Below the pieces are notes generated by a model that worked only from the letters and a program-made list of their open reading frames with translations, did no database searches and was not told the origin of the DNA. From the NCBI GenBank assembly GCA_030998225.1, contig JAPYXD010000738.1, positions 1,550,001 to 1,614,000 of the forward strand: 64,000 bases of DNA. The letters run 5' to 3'. This stretch comes from Diplolepis rosae. Lineage: Eukaryota > Arthropoda > Insecta > Hymenoptera > Diplolepididae. Shown in pieces: positions 10,533 through 22,420 of this stretch. Numbering within the stretch: position 1 is the first letter of the stretch; each line of letters opens with the position of its first letter. The translations under genes and the position numbers were made by a program.

Positions 10533-11004
10533 TTGTAAAGAAAATGTCCGGATTATTTTTTAAAAAAATTTTTGTGGTTTTTAATTTTTTGGAAAATATT
10601 CTATCTTCATTAGAAATATGAGATTGTTTCTTTAAATTATTATTAATATTGTCATTGACTTTTTTTCTAATTTCATTTTTGAGATTCTCTTGGATATCTA
10701 AAGAAATGAGGGACGACTCTAAATTCTTAATAGTGTCAATGACATTTTGTTTTGAAATTTTGTGCGAAATACTATGGTCAGGACCCAGGGAAGCAATGTC
10801 AATCACTTCGTTGGGTATAACTGTTTCAGTAAAATTCTTAACCCAGTCATCTTTTTTTAAATTACTGTGGTTATGTTGTTTGGATAAGAGTGAATTAAAT
10901 TTCTTATTATGTTTATCGTTACATATTTGTCGAATCGAGTTAAATTTTTGCTTACTAAGTTCAAAAAATCTTTCTTTAGTATTAGGAACCAAATCGGAGA
11001 ACAT
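10402..11004 (-). pseudogene. Penelope-like element, N-terminal RT region
   Basis: The frame has 200 residues upstream of the RT palm. It contains the conserved 'FFTNADKGNVTVCLQNSTYYTKML' type block that precedes RT in the family, with the ADKG core. It then runs out of frame at an A-rich stretch near 10430 and overlaps the next frame by about 130 bases. The rest is helical and Lys/Asn-rich. Together with 9528-10532 it forms one RT domain. Confidence 0.8.
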
Positions 11005-11122
11005 TATGTCTTTTTTGTTTTTTGAATTGACTTATTTAAAAATTCAATGTGAATATGCATATCTCTAATTTCTAAATTTAAAAGTTTCTTACAAAAATAC
11101 CTGTTTAATTTTTTAAAAACCC

Positions 11123-11410
11123 TTAAAAAAAATTGCTGTAGAAGGAAACATTCTTCTTACTATTATTGTGATCTAAAATATGTTGAGGAACTAGGTCATT
11201 CTGTCTGCACCTTATTAAAAATTGTCGTTTAGATGTTGCTTCAGCTAAGCGTCTGTTGTTATTGGTCCATTCTTTGAGATGGTTTTTCACTTTTAATCCA
11301 AATTGGTCTTCAATGCGTGAGAAAAAACTTGGTGTTACCAATGATGGTGATAGTGAGTCTGTATCTGATCCAAGATTCAGTATTTTAGAATCAGTAATAT
11401 TACCCTCCAT
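11123..11410 (-). pseudogene. Penelope-like element, N-terminal conserved block
   Basis: A 95-residue frame starts right after the upstream pseudo-LTR (ATG at 11410, 11 bases downstream of it). It carries the 'R.FLIRCRQNDLVPQHI' block typical of the N terminus of Penelope-like proteins. A frame break separates it from 10402-11004. The position decides the start: this is the first ATG after the repeat. Confidence 0.75.
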
Positions 11411-11420
11411 GGTTAATTCT

Positions 11421-11518
11421 TAGAAAGATTTGTGTCGATCATTCAGGGTATAAAATTAAGAAACGAAAGACAGAATGTTGCGTTGTCAAGTGCGACGTTT
11501 CGTTGGCATGGGTACGCC
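11421..11518 (-). repeat. 5' pseudo-LTR of the Penelope-like element
   Basis: This copy matches the one at 8448-8545. Its outer end (about 11518) cuts through the hammerhead-like motif: the 3' half GCCAAC-GAAAC-GUC (11494-11507 on minus) is present, but the CUGAUGA box is missing. Such a boundary inside the ribozyme is what self-cleavage or 5' truncation would leave. Confidence 0.85.
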
Positions 11519-11934
11519 TAAATTAAGGTACTGAGTAATAAACCAGTAATATTTTTATGAACTTTTTTCATTATTTTAATAGAAAGAAAAAAATATATAT
11601 TACGTATTCGTAAAGAATGGCTCGTTTTAAAAAAAAAATTATTTAAACCATAGAAAATATGTTCTCGAAATTGAAAGTTCTGTTATTTTGATATTGGAAG
11701 ATATGTTGAGTCTTTTTATTGAATAATGAAAATATTTTGAGTTGCGATGAAATAAATATAAGAATTATTATTTATAAACCATAATTATACTTGCAAATAC
11801 AAAAATATAGTAACATCGTATAAAATTTGATATTTTCATTTTTTACTCACTTTTTTTGATTTTCTAATTTAATTTCCCTGACACTCCAAGTTCATCAAAA
11901 TTATTGTCAAAAGAATTTATTTACTTATTGGATC
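11519..11934. other. No gene seen
   Basis: AT-rich spacer between the Penelope-like element and the mariner element; nothing supported. Confidence 0.5.
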
Positions 11935-11936
11935 TA

Positions 11937-13202
11937 TAACTTAATTCGTGCGGCTTTTTTTTCCAAATTTGAACGTTTATTTAAGAAAAACATCTATAAT
12001 AGTATTATTAAAAGTATTGCCCATCTGAAACTATCATTTTTTCCGATCTTTCTGGCAATTTGTGGTTTCCATCCCAAAAGAACTGCGCCGGCTTGGCGGT
12101 CAAGAATGAATCAAGCCAATTTTTCATACCCTGTTCTCATGTGAACCGTATTCCAGTGAGGGCGTTCTGCATCGACCGTAACAAATGGTAGTCAGAAGGG
12201 GCAAGGTCTGAGCTATATGGCGGGTGGGGCAAAACTTCCCGTCCACTGTTTTCCAAATAGTGCTTAACCGGAATAGCAACATGGGGCCGAGCGTTGTCAT
12301 GATGGAAAATTATTGCCTCGTGTCTGGTCGCATATTCTGGGCGTTTTTCGGCTATTGCTCTCTTCACACGGATTAATTGTGTTCGGTGGCGTTCTCCATT
12401 GATGGTTTCACCTGGTTTTAGCAGCTCATAATATAGCACACCCTTCTCATCCCACCAAATACAGAGCATTACCTTCGCGTCATGGATATTCGGCTTTGCC
12501 GTTGATTTGGATGGTTGGCCGGGTTTCACTCATGATTTCTTGCACTTGGGGTTGTCGTTATGGATCTATTTTTCATTACCAGGAACAATCCGATGCAAAA
12601 ATGACTCCTTTTTGTGGCGTTCCAGCCGCATTTCGGACATGCAGAACCGCCTTTCAACGTCTCTCGTCTTGAGTTCATGTGGAATCCAATTTCCTTGCTT
12701 TGAATGTATCCGGCTGCTTTTAAACATTTTAAATGGCCCCTTCAGTGACTTACAAAGATTTTGCGAGCTCTTCTTGTATTTGGCAATAATCTTTATCGAG
12801 AAATGCTTTCAGTTCTTCATCTTCAAACTTTTTCGGCTGCTCAGGACGTTCTTCGTCTTCCAAGCCAAAATCACCACTTTTAAATCGTGCAAACCACTTT
12901 TGGCACGTCCGCTCAGATAGAGCATGTTCACCATAAACCTCCACCAAAATACGATGACTTCCGGCAGTAGTTTTCTTCATATTAAAGTAATGAAGAATAA
13001 CTCCCCGCAAAACACTTTTTCAAGCACAAAGTTCGACATATTTGAGTAAAAAAAAATTATTGTTGTTTACGCTTTAAATGAATGACATATACTGAGAAAG
13101 ACGCACAATGACAGTAGCTTTCCAACGCATGTTCGGAGTATTGGAACGATCGAATAATAATCTAGTTACGCCATCTCTTAGCAAACCACATGAATTAAGT
13201 TA
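11937..13202 (-). mobile_element. Full-length mariner element
   Basis: The element is 1266 bp long, the usual mariner size. Its ends are inverted: TAACTTAATTCGTGCGG at 11937 and CCACATGAATTAAGTTA ending at 13202. Each is flanked by TA (11935-11936 and 13203-13204), the mariner target duplication. The transposase lies on the minus strand and is broken. The fragment at 61999-62473 carries the same end sequence and belongs to the same family. Confidence 0.9.
12050..13010 (-). pseudogene. Mariner transposase, frameshifted
   Basis: The N-terminal part (12750-13010) has the helix-turn-helix region with the 'CQKWFARFKSGDFGLEDEERP' block that ends the DNA-binding domain. The C-terminal part (12137-12529) has the catalytic region: the KPGQPSKSTAKPNIH block, HHDNARPHV (second Asp) and YSSDLAPSDYHLL, which gives the D,D34D signature. 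The first Asp motif lies in the broken segment between the two frames. The enzyme would cut and paste the element at TA sites. Several frame breaks make it inactive. The family is close to mariners common in Hymenoptera and Diptera. Confidence 0.88.
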
Positions 13203-13204
13203 TA

Positions 13205-14958
13205 GATCCAATATTTTCATTTTTAAATTTTTACGAAACTTAATCAAATTTATATTTGAGGAAAAGAATTTTCAAAATAAAGTAATGATGGTATAGAAGT
13301 GACTTACATTATAATTATAATTATTTTTGAATAATTTATTAAATATGTATGAATTGCAAGAATATATATAGATATATGAATATATATATATATAATTATA
13401 ATACCACCGACCTCATTTAATACTTTAAATTTTGTTTACACACTGAAAGAAAGTATTTAGTCGTGGCTACCCATTTTTTGTGTAAAAAAGGGTCACAAGT
13501 ATGTTTTTTACTGTGTATCATCTAAACACCTTAGTTCTTACAGCTAGATTAAATTAATTAATCTTAAAGCAATAATTAAAATTTTTATTAAAACTTACTA
13601 ATTTCGTTAGTTGCTATTACTATTTGTCCAGTTTAAAAATAGTCGTCACAAAAAAATATATTTTTTCGACATAACGGAGAATAGTTGTATTAAAAACTAT
13701 TTCAATATCTTAATTAGAAACTGATGAATTTTATCATCCGTACATGATTAAAATAGTAATTCTAACTTTGAAAAAAATGTTAAATTCATCATTCTATCTA
13801 TTTTATTACGGTTAAAGTCGATGGAAACTTTCTTAGGTTAGAATTGTTTAGGAGAAAAACTTTTTTAATTATGGTTTTTCAAAATGTAACAAAGGATGAT
13901 GATTACTGACATATTTTTCATCGCAAACTGCACAACAGTTTACAATTATACTTTAAAATTACCATGATTTAATTCTTCTCATTTTGATGAAGAAAAAAAG
14001 CAAAATTTTAAGTAATCAATGTATGTGACGATTTCAAAACGACTTAAATCAGTTGATAAGCAGGAAAAATTTAATTCGTCTGTGCAATTATTTCTTGGAG
14101 TTTATTATTATCAAAGATTTATAATTACACGAAATATAACATATGAAAATAAAATAATTACTTTTCTCAAACTAAATGAATTTGATCAATTTTACAAAAA
14201 AAAAACTAGTAGCTTACTTCTCAAAAATATTTGAGCCGCAATCTGTAGAATTAGAGAAGTTATCGGCCGCCGAAGAGAGTAAAAAACCTACACACACCAA
14301 CTTTAACGCTAATGTGATGATTTTTTCAAAAAATGCCTGTCATTGTGTAGCCGCCGTTTTGTTTTTTGGAAAATCCATTATCCAATTCGGAATCAGCGGT
14401 CAGCGACAGGTCTCGAAGCGATAAGAAAATAAGTTTGGGCAATAATAAAATTTATTAATAAAATTATTCTTTTGTGATTCAAATTTTGTTCATGAAAAAT
14501 AATCTTTTCTCTTTCAATTTAGCCCTTCAATAATAATATTGCTATTCTTGAAGAAAAATTATCTATTTTTGTCTAAGGTCTAATTTTCGTGAACGAACTA
14601 CCTTAATACAATTACTTTGATATCCAGACGAAATTTCAAGTGTTTATCTTTTTAACTTTTCACCCGAAAAATTCGACAAAATGGTATAGCTTTTTGACCC
14701 AACAAGGTAGAAAACCCCCTTCACTTGTAACTTGAATAAAATTTGGGGCAATGAATGAGCTCGATCAGCCTGAGGATTTATTTAGATAGGCATCCTAAAA
14801 TATTAAGAAGTGGATAGGAATTATGAAATTTCCACATGTAGATGAAGTCCCTAAAAAATTATGCTTTAGCGAAGTAAAAAGATCTCGAATCTGTAAATCA
14901 CCTATTCCTATAATTAAATATGTATGAAATTGCAAAAGATTATTTATTTTTTCAAAAA
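13205..14958. other. No gene supported
   Basis: About 1.75 kb of AT-rich DNA. Open frames of 60-80 codons exist (for example near 14020-14420) but none shows a recognisable motif or splice context. Short AT microsatellites occur near 13370-13400. Confidence 0.45.
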
Positions 14959-14960
14959 GT

Positions 14961-15498
14961 GTTTCGGTTCTAATCGGAGCCCTCATCAAAGATTTATTTT
15001 TCGAATGAAATATGCATAATAAAAAGTTGTTAACTTAGGATTTCTTTGTTGGAAATTTTTAAAAATCAACATAGTTTTACATGCGAGTCAATAATAAACT
15101 TGACATTGTTTCGAAAGAAGAGGTTGAAAAAATTCATCAATTTTTCAAAATATTTCTTTGGTATAAAATAATTGAAAATAATTACAAATTGAAAGGTTGA
15201 GTTCGAAATTTTTCCACTAAGACTTGGGCTCAAATCCCAGCGCAGTAGAAAGCGTCTTTTTTTCACAGAAAGAATTCAAATTATTCAAATTGAAAATAAT
15301 GTTTGAGAATATAATTATTTGGTTTCATATCGATGAAAGGACTTAAGGATAAGTTTAGACAGCTTCTTACAAGTTTTTTTTCTCAAATGTTGATTTTTAA
15401 AAATTTCCATCAAAGAAATCCTAAGTTAGTAACTTCTTATTATGCATTTTTTATTTTAAAAATAAATCTCTGATGAGGGTTTCGATCAGAACCGAAAC
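14961..15498. mobile_element. Inverted-repeat (foldback/MITE-like) element
   Basis: Two arms of about 110 bp are inverted copies: 14961-15072 begins GTTTCGGTTCTAATCGG and 15388-15498 ends CCGATCAGAACCGAAACTT-like. They enclose about 315 bp without coding capacity. Identity is high but not perfect. This is a non-autonomous DNA element or foldback; the target duplication could not be identified. Confidence 0.75.
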
Positions 15499-15727
15499 TT
15501 CTATAACTACGTAAATCTAAGTTTTTATTTACTTTGGACCCTAGAGCCAATTATCAACAACAACACATATTGTGAAAACGTGTGCAAATTTTGTCACTCG
15601 AGAGAGTGACTGGCGCTCAACGATTTCAAGGTAGATCTTTTATTTCACAGGTTTGGAACTAAGATAAAATCGGTTGGGTTAGCTAGTTTAAAGAGTTGCC
15701 AGGCACGGGTAAAATCTGCATCTCAAC

Positions 15728-15745
15728 TGGCGCCCAACGTGGGGC
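15728..15745 (+). other. Primer binding site TGGCGCCCAACGTGGGGC
   Basis: The 18-base TGG-starting sequence has the form of a tRNA 3'-end complement, as used to prime minus-strand DNA synthesis in LTR elements. A shorter echo (TGGCGCTCAACG) lies at about 15610. Confidence 0.7.
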
Positions 15746-17993
15746 CGGGCATGATCGAAACAAGTTGTTTTGCCCGGACAACAGGAGCCAGAATTTAATT
15801 AAAAATATTAATTTAAAATTTAGAATTAGTTAACAGATATAAAATTTTTATAAAATAAAAATTTTAAATCAAGTTTTTTTGAAGAATTTGGATTTTAGGT
15901 GTAAATGAAAATTGTTGAATTTAAATTTTTCGTGTGAAATTTAAAAATACAGGAATTCGGAATATGATAATTATTGGAAACATTTTTTTTGTGCAATTAT
16001 ATTTCAGGTTAGAACAAGGTTTGTTGTTGGAAATATTAATTGGACAATTTGAGAGATTTGAAGATTCTCTTTCAAATTTCCGAGGCCAATAAAACCCGTA
16101 CCAAAGAGAGAACACCTAACTCGGCCCGTTAGTGAAAATGAATTTATTCGAATTTTTAAAATCTCAAGAATGAAAATTCATGAATGTTGGAAGATTTTGA
16201 AAGTTGGAAATTGATAACATTGAATATTTTCTTCAGACCTCGAAAAATTTTAGAAATTGGTGGAAGTTAAAATTTTCCTAAGTAGAAAATTTTAATATTA
16301 TTTTGAATCAAGGAATTTTGAAAAAGTGGATCTCGGGAAATTGGAAATTTTAAGATTTGGGGACACCACGACTTCGGAATTTCTCTCGAAGATATCATTC
16401 AAGAAATTTGAGAGATTTGAAGTGCCTCTTCTAAATTCCCAAGATAGAGAGAACCCATACGAGGTAGAGAGAGAGAGAGAGAGAGAGAGAGAGCACTCGA
16501 TGTTTGAAAATTTTGATTTTAAATGGCTTACTTATAATTTTGTATGTAATATATATATATATTTTGATTATAAGGTGTATTTGCATTGGAGATATATAAT
16601 TTCACATTTTCTTCCTTTTTTATGGATTTTGAGAATAAGGGCCTAAAAGTTTAATTGATCTGGTATTTGAAAATTGAGAGGAGCTGGAATTCGGAAGTGC
16701 AGTGTTTGACCGCTTATGAGTAGAATTCATGAACTTGAAGATATCATGAATTTTTTTTATGCATTTAGATAACCTGTCAAGTATCTGCAAGAGTGCGAAT
16801 TTCAAACCTGCCTTTTATTAGTTTAAAGGTTAGAAAGTGTAAAATTGGAAATTGGAACATTTTATGTGAAGTTCAGTACCAAAGGAGAAAATTTTTTGTT
16901 GGAAGTGAACTTCCGAGTCGTGAAACAAGGTCGATAGTCACCGACCACGATCATCATCGGCCTGGAAGATTTTTCTTTATTTTTTTATTTAAAATCGGGA
17001 ATATTATTGAGATTCATTTGAAAATTTTCCGGTCATTCTAGTCGGAAGAAAATTTTGAAGATAGATTGGAAATAAAAATTTTGGAGAAATATTTTTGACG
17101 TTTTGAAAGTTCGAATTTATAAGGGATTTGTAAGTAAATTATATAATTGTGTCAAATGAGTTTCGTATGAACGAAATAAGATAAATTTAATAGAATTTTT
17201 GTAAATTTATTAGAATTAAATAAATTTAATAAAATTTTGTAAACAAAATAGAATTTTTAATTCTTGATTAAGATAGGAGTTTAAATTCGTGATTCGCTAT
17301 CTGGGTGATAAAGACGCATTTTCGAAGGTTGCGTCGCGGTTATTAGTTTATTCGGAAACGAAGTGCAAGGTAAGAAGTATTAAATCGTGAATTTCAATGG
17401 TTTTAAATAGCTTTTTTCTCGGGAGATTTTACTGGTGGATCTAAGAGGAATCACTGGCTGCCTAAAGTGCGCTGGATTTCCTAAGTGCTTTCAGACTTGA
17501 AATTATTTACATTAATTTTCGTGTATTTTCTGTCTTTATATATATATATATATATGCCCTGCTAGCACTGTTTTACTAGGCAACTGTCATTTATTTTCTG
17601 CTTAACTTGATATTATCTGGTTTTGTGTGTTCGCTGTTTTTATTTTTTTATTTTATTTGAATCTCCTAGGACTTAAGAATATGTTATTTACCTGTGTTTT
17701 TGTTGTATGCTATTTTACCCTAATTCTATCGCTGCCTTTTTCTTGCATCTGATCATTTCTGGTGGCGATTATTTTCTGCTTTCGAACGTTTCCGGGCTCT
17801 TGTAAATTTTGTTCGGTACTGCCATTACGCAGCAGTGCTTCTCGCCCCTTTCCGATTCTTTTGCGAGTTTTAATAAACAGTATACTCTGGACGGTGGGAA
17901 AAATTTTTTTTGGCCTTTGAAAATTACAACGCAGAGTTTATCTTCCGAAGTTATTCGAGCGATTTTGGATTTCGAGCTATACAGCTCTAGTTA
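15746..17993 (+). other. Long untranslated leader of the gypsy element
   Basis: No coding frame is supported between the primer site and gag. The leader holds diverged internal copies of a 'aattTGAGAGATTTGAAG' block (near 16047 and 16405), each followed by 'TAGAGAGAACCC'-like words, a GA microsatellite and a TA run near 17540. Such long repeat-bearing leaders are seen in gypsy elements. Confidence 0.5.
16467..16494. repeat. (GA)n microsatellite
   Basis: About 14 GA dinucleotides in a row. Confidence 0.9.
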
Positions 17994-18548
17994 GTGTCGC
18001 TATTGACCAGAGTAATAATAACAATGATCATGTCTCTGGTAGGAGAGATTCTCAAGTGTCCCACGCCGGAGCAGGTCTTGATCTACTTGTCAGAAATGTC
18101 GGAACAGGAATTGGGAGAGGCCCTAGATGAAGTCAAACTGGTTAATGCTGGAAATAGACGGTCTAAGATTAAGCGGCTTCGCAATTACGTATTCCGTGTG
18201 AAAGGATTCTCGGGCGAATATTTTTCGGATACCTCTTCTAACGTGACGCGGGAAAATTCCATTGACCTAAGCGATATTAGAGGATTGTCTCCACATGATC
18301 TGGAAGGCGTTTTGGACGAGATCCCGGTATCAGTCACCGCTCCGGTTACAGTTACGGCTAGCGAGTTCATACCCAGTTTTCCGATTACGACAATGGCGGG
18401 TACGTTGAGTAGGGGCATGGAAGGTTTTGTGATACTCTCCGAACTGGGACACGATGTCACCACGTCAAGAATAACGCCCTCTCACAGTGCCATCGGGCTA
18501 AGCGTTTGCATACGGGTATGCAAACATCTCCTATACCGGGCCACGTGA
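17994..18548 (+). pseudogene. gag: Gypsy Gag, N-terminal part
   Basis: The 184-residue frame lies just before the capsid frame. It contains an acidic helical region (PEQVLIYLSEMSEQELGEALDEV) followed by a basic stretch and a Ser/Thr/Val-rich linker. In gypsy elements this is the matrix-like start of Gag. No domain signature is diagnostic, so position carries the call. The frame ends early, at 18548, and capsid continues in another frame from 18681, so a frameshift lies between. The true start is probably the internal ATG near 18030, after the LTR leader. Confidence 0.6.
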
Positions 18549-18680
18549 CTCATTTTATCTACCGGACCCGATATTCCCGTCGATGAGACTCTCACGGGCG
18601 TCGGCTGAGACGGCCGATGAAGATGTGCGACCGAGCATAAGGGGCGTATCACCTTTCGAGCAACAACGAGAGGCCAGTTT

Positions 18681-19541
18681 TTGGGACTGAACCGTTTTTC
18701 TCGGTATGAGGCGGATTTCAGGTCACTAAATTTGAACGGAGACCCAGTGCGAAGGACGCACGAAGACCAGGGCCAACATAACCAGCTCCCCGATAGTAGA
18801 GGAGCAAGAAACGACTTTTACCACGAGGATACAAGGTTGCCTGAACGTGAACGCATGAGTGGCTACCCGGAAAACCGTGGATTAGGGTTTACCAGCTCAC
18901 GGTTTGAAACCCAGCGAGAGATTCAGAATCTTAGCAGATTTCTATATGATTGGAAGATCTCTTTCAGCGGTAAACTTAGAGCTAGCGTAGAAGACTTCTT
19001 AACCCGTCTGGAGGAATGTCGAGGTATCACTCCCATAAGTGATGACGACCTGCTGAGAGCCCTGCCATTGTTATTGAAGGATGTAGCTCTATTGAGGTTC
19101 CGGATCAGCGATGATGAGTGGCGAAATTGGACCGAATTCAAGACGGCCTTTAGGGGAAGATTCGGCAACTATGACTTCGCAGCACGAGGCCGCGAACAAA
19201 TTGTCAACCGAACGCAAGGTGCGAGAGAAAGCATGGATTATTATTTGACCCACTTACAAAGATTGATTGCGATGCTAAGAGATAGAGTGCCGTTAGTCGA
19301 GCAATTGGATTGGGCTTATCGCGGATTGAGACCGGAGTTTAAAAGAGTGATCCCGAAGTTCGAATTCCGAGATTTTAGTGATGTGACCCAAATAGGTAAA
19401 AGTTGGGAAATGACGTGGGCAGCAGCCAGGGACTACCGAACTCGACACCACCAGAAAGTTCCTTCCTTCCCGAATTCGCGTATCGGGCGGAAACTACGCC
19501 AGCGGCGCATAAACCAACCTCGGTTTCGGCGATTTCCGTGA
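18681..19541 (+). pseudogene. gag: Gypsy Gag capsid domain
   Basis: The frame has 286 residues. Residues from about 95 to 235 follow the retrotransposon Gag (capsid) pattern: FSG-x-LRASVEDFLTRLEECR, then WRNWTEFKTAFRGRF and 'YLTHLQRLIAML...RGLRPEFK'. It would form the particle shell around the RNA. The last 40 or so residues are out of frame, because the next frame (19403-19948) takes over around 19445 by a one-base shift. It belongs to the same element as the zinc-knuckle frame that follows. Confidence 0.8.
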
Positions 19542-19948
19542 CAGCAACCCCTCAGAGAAATTCAAGAGGACCGCAACTCGGAAGCCGGGATGCCAAGCGT
19601 CAGGAAAACAAGAAGGGAAACGACATCAGGAACAAGGGTCACCCTATGGGATCCACAGGGGACAGACCTAAAATGAGTGAAGAACCCAGAAGTCCTAGGA
19701 ATTTTGGAAATACCGAGTCAGATCTTAAGATGGGGGTAGGTTCGAGACGTCCTAGTACGTCCGCTGAAAAGGCCCCTAAGGACTCTGGGACCGAGAAAGA
19801 TGTTATTTGTTTTCCGTGCGAAAAACCTGGCCACTTTCAAATAAGTTGCGCCCCACCGCGAAAAATAGCGTGTTACCGCTGTAAAAAGGAGGGCTACACG
19901 ATAAAAAATTGCCCTAATTGCTCGGGAAACGGGGAAAAGAAGCAGTGA
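19403..19948 (+). pseudogene. gag: Gypsy Gag nucleocapsid with two zinc knuckles, one damaged
   Basis: A basic, Pro/Ser-rich linker leads to two knuckles. The first, CFPCEKPGHFQISC, is intact (C-x2-C-x4-H-x4-C). The second, CYRCKKEGYTIKNC, has Tyr where the zinc-binding His should be (CAC to TAC), so it should not bind zinc. Nucleocapsid binds genomic RNA. The next frame starts around 19918 and leads to the protease. Confidence 0.85.
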
Positions 19949-20370
19949 GACCGGTATTCGCTGCCTTTCAACCTTCCGTGACCGAAGAAATGTCCGATTT
20001 AGGTATTAAGATTAGTATCAGATGCGCTTCGAAAGTCCCGGGCTCGCTAACAACTAAGACAGTTCTCGCAAAAATAGATATGCCAGGATATAGAGGCGTG
20101 AAAATGTATATCATCGACAAGTTCGACTCTGTAATTAGCGAGCGAATCATCAGTGGAATAGAGGACTATAAATAAATTGTTGAAGATCCCGGAAATTCAG
20201 AGGTTAACGATCGGGAAAAACCTCATGAGCTCCCGTATAGACAAGTAGATTTAAAGGATGTTAGCGACGAGCCCATGAATACCGAAAATAATAAGGAACT
20301 TTGGAGATCGGGTAAATAATTCGGAGCCGAAGAGCATAACCAGATCACTGTCCTAGATCAAGTACACAGG

Positions 20371-20787
20371 GTGGACGATGCTAAAAGATCTTCCAGTTTT
20401 AAGACCTTGGTAGAGAAGACAGGGCCAGACGCGGCTCCTTTAACTCCGAATAACTTGGGCGAAGTTATTGCGGAGGAGCCACCTCACTCGGACTCATTAG
20501 ATTTTGTTGAGGTTGAGTTCCGTCAGAGTGAGGGTCTGGAGACTGACTTTAATAGCGGCATCGTCCCTAACGACGAGGTTCGCGGTAGAATACATCTAGC
20601 CGTGGAGGTGGGATCGGTTACCCTAGATGCTTTGCACAACCCGGGATCAACTAGGACGTTTGTAAGAAGTAAAGTGGGTCAGAAGATTTTATACAGTATC
20701 CGGAAAGAGCTGGACAGGCCACATAGATATCGATCTATGCCAATGGATCTATGCAGATTATCGAGGGAAAAGTCGAGCTGCCTCTGA
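20371..20787 (+). pseudogene. pol: Gypsy aspartic protease, active site destroyed
   Basis: An acidic pre-protease region (residues 1-65) is followed by a retropepsin-like start: VEVGSVTLDALHNPGSTRTFV. The family has A-L-L-D-T-G-S-T-R-T-F here. This copy reads N-P-G instead of D-T-G, so the catalytic Asp is lost. The C-terminal half is out of frame and the next frame starts at 20751. The protease would have cut Gag-Pol. Confidence 0.75.
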
Positions 20788-21811
20788 CCAATGAAGAGGT
20801 AACTTGGCTTTGTGAGGTTAGATTTGCAAAGAACCTCGATAACGAGATGATCTTGGGGTTGGACGCTCAGGCTGAATTCGACATTTATTTCGCATCTAGG
20901 TTGAAGAAAGCCTTCATGCCTGACAATTCCGAAAGACACAACCCTTTAAAGACATGGTTGGTTGAAGAGGAGGGTTGCGGTGCCATCGCGGATTTGTCAG
21001 ATGACGAACAGGTAAGGCTAAAAGAATTGGTAGACAGGAATCATCTGGCAACGCACCACATAGACGTTAAGGGGCAGCCTCCCATTAAGCAACGTTACCG
21101 AGTAGTGTCTCCAAAGGTCCAAGAGGCCATGTACCAAGAGGTAGATCGGATGTTGGCCGAAGGCGTTATTAAAGAATCTTTCAGCGAATGGTCAACACCG
21201 ATTGTCATGGCGAAAAAGGCAAATGGCGGCTACCGCCCGTGCCTCCATTCCGGAAACTGAACGCTGTTTCGAAAAAGGATGCCTATCTGATACCGTATAT
21301 GTCGGACATCCTGAAGCAGTTGGAATCGTGGAAGTACATCTCGACGATAGATTTAAGTTCAGCGTTCAACCAGATTCCTTTAGACGAAGCGTGTCAGGAG
21401 TACACGGCGTTCACAGTACCGGGCAGGGGGTTATTTCAATTTGTGAGGATGCCCTTCGGAGTTTCGAACGCCCCGGCTACCTTTCAGAAGTTAATAAATC
21501 GTGTGATAGGCCCGGAACTTAGACCGCACGCGTTCTGTTATCTAGGTGATATTATTGTCGTTACCGAGATATTCAAAGAGCACTTTAAGTGGCTGGAAGC
21601 GGTTTTGGACAAGATTACACAATCCAACTTAACTGTGAACCCGGAAAAGTGCGAGTTTTGTCGATCCAAGGTGAAATATGTGGGTTATGTTGTAAAAAGA
21701 GATGGTTTGAGTGTTAACCCTGAAAAGACGGAACCGATTTTGTCCTACCCGGCCCTGAAGAATATTAAGCAGTTAAGGCGTTTTATAGGCTTAGCTTCGT
21801 GGTCCCGGTGA
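20751..21811 (+). pseudogene. pol: Gypsy reverse transcriptase, catalytic Asp lost
   Basis: Two overlapping frames (20751-21260 and 21188-21811) form one RT. The first has the end of the protease (MILGLDAQAEF), the linker, and HHIDVKGQPPIKQRYRVVSP with EGVIKESFSEWSTPIV. The second has the palm: STIDLSSAFNQIPLD (first Asp), FVRMPFGVSNAPATFQ, and YLGDIIVV at the place of YLDD. The first Asp of motif C is therefore Gly (GAT to GGT), and polymerase activity should be gone. The one-base shift lies near 21245. The connection domain continues to KYVGYVVKRDGLSVNPEKTE and IKQLRRFIGLASW, followed by a stop where Tyr-Arg is expected. Confidence 0.9.
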
Positions 21812-21844
21812 TTCATTCCGGAATTTGCTGTTGTTTCTGAGCCA

Positions 21845-22420
21845 TTGACTCGGTTATTTAGGTCTAATGTCAAGTGGAATTGGGGCGAGGAGCAACAACA
21901 AACGCTAGAATCGTTGAAAGGAGCCTTGACGAGCGCGCCAATCTTATTGCGCGCCAAAGATATTGGAGTGAACCCCTTCCACCTACAGACCGACGCGAGT
22001 AACACCGGTCTAGGAGTTGTCTTGACCCAAGTGCAAGATGGTGAGGAGTGCGTGATCTCCTTTCCGAGTCGTACTCTGCTATCGCTCGAGAGAAATAACT
22101 CGGTAACCGAAAAGGAGTACCTGGCTCTCGTGTGGGGAATCCACAATTTTCGGGAGTACCTTGGAGGCTTTTCCTTCAAGGTCATAACCAACCATAGCAG
22201 CCTCAAATGGCTGCACAACTTGCAGAATCCCACGGGGAGACTAGCCAGGTGGTCCCTAGAGCTTCTAGAGTATGACTTCGAGATTATTCACCGCAAAGCA
22301 GCGCTCCATCACTTCCCAGATGCCCTGCCGAGAAACACAGAGGATGGACAGGTACTGATCTCATCCGCCTGTGATACAAGCGACTCTTGGTATAGGCGTC
22401 GCGTCGCAGCTGTCCTGTAG
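21845..22420 (+). pseudogene. pol: Gypsy RNase H, catalytic Asp replaced by Asn
   Basis: The frame contains FHLQTDASNTGLG (first Asp), the TEKEYLALVW helix (Glu) and VITNHSSLKWLHNL. The last normally reads T-D-H, so the third acidic residue is Asn. The final FPDALPRN block holds the last Asp. It removes RNA from RNA:DNA hybrids during reverse transcription; with Asp to Asn it should be inactive. The frame continues the RT after one stop codon and then runs out before the integrase zinc domain, which is frameshifted. Confidence 0.88.

Larger units (their letters stand above)
8448..11518 (-). mobile_element. Penelope-like retroelement with both pseudo-LTRs
   Basis: A complete but frameshifted Penelope-like element on the minus strand. 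Two direct repeats of about 98 bp (8448-8545 and 11421-11518, only a few differences) flank one coding region. That region has an N-terminal conserved block, an RT with YVDD and a C-terminal GIY-YIG endonuclease. This domain order plus pseudo-LTRs defines the family. The first methionine follows the upstream pseudo-LTR by 11 bases. The near identity of the repeats suggests a fairly recent insertion. Three breaks split the frame, at least two of them at A-runs, so some may be assembly errors. Confidence 0.9.

Noticed and set aside
14019..14424. Overlapping 71- and 82-codon frames
   Set aside because: No motif, low-complexity Lys/Asn/Phe composition expected from AT-rich DNA.
18185..18463. 92-codon antisense frame in gag
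   Set aside because: Shadow of the plus-strand gag frame.
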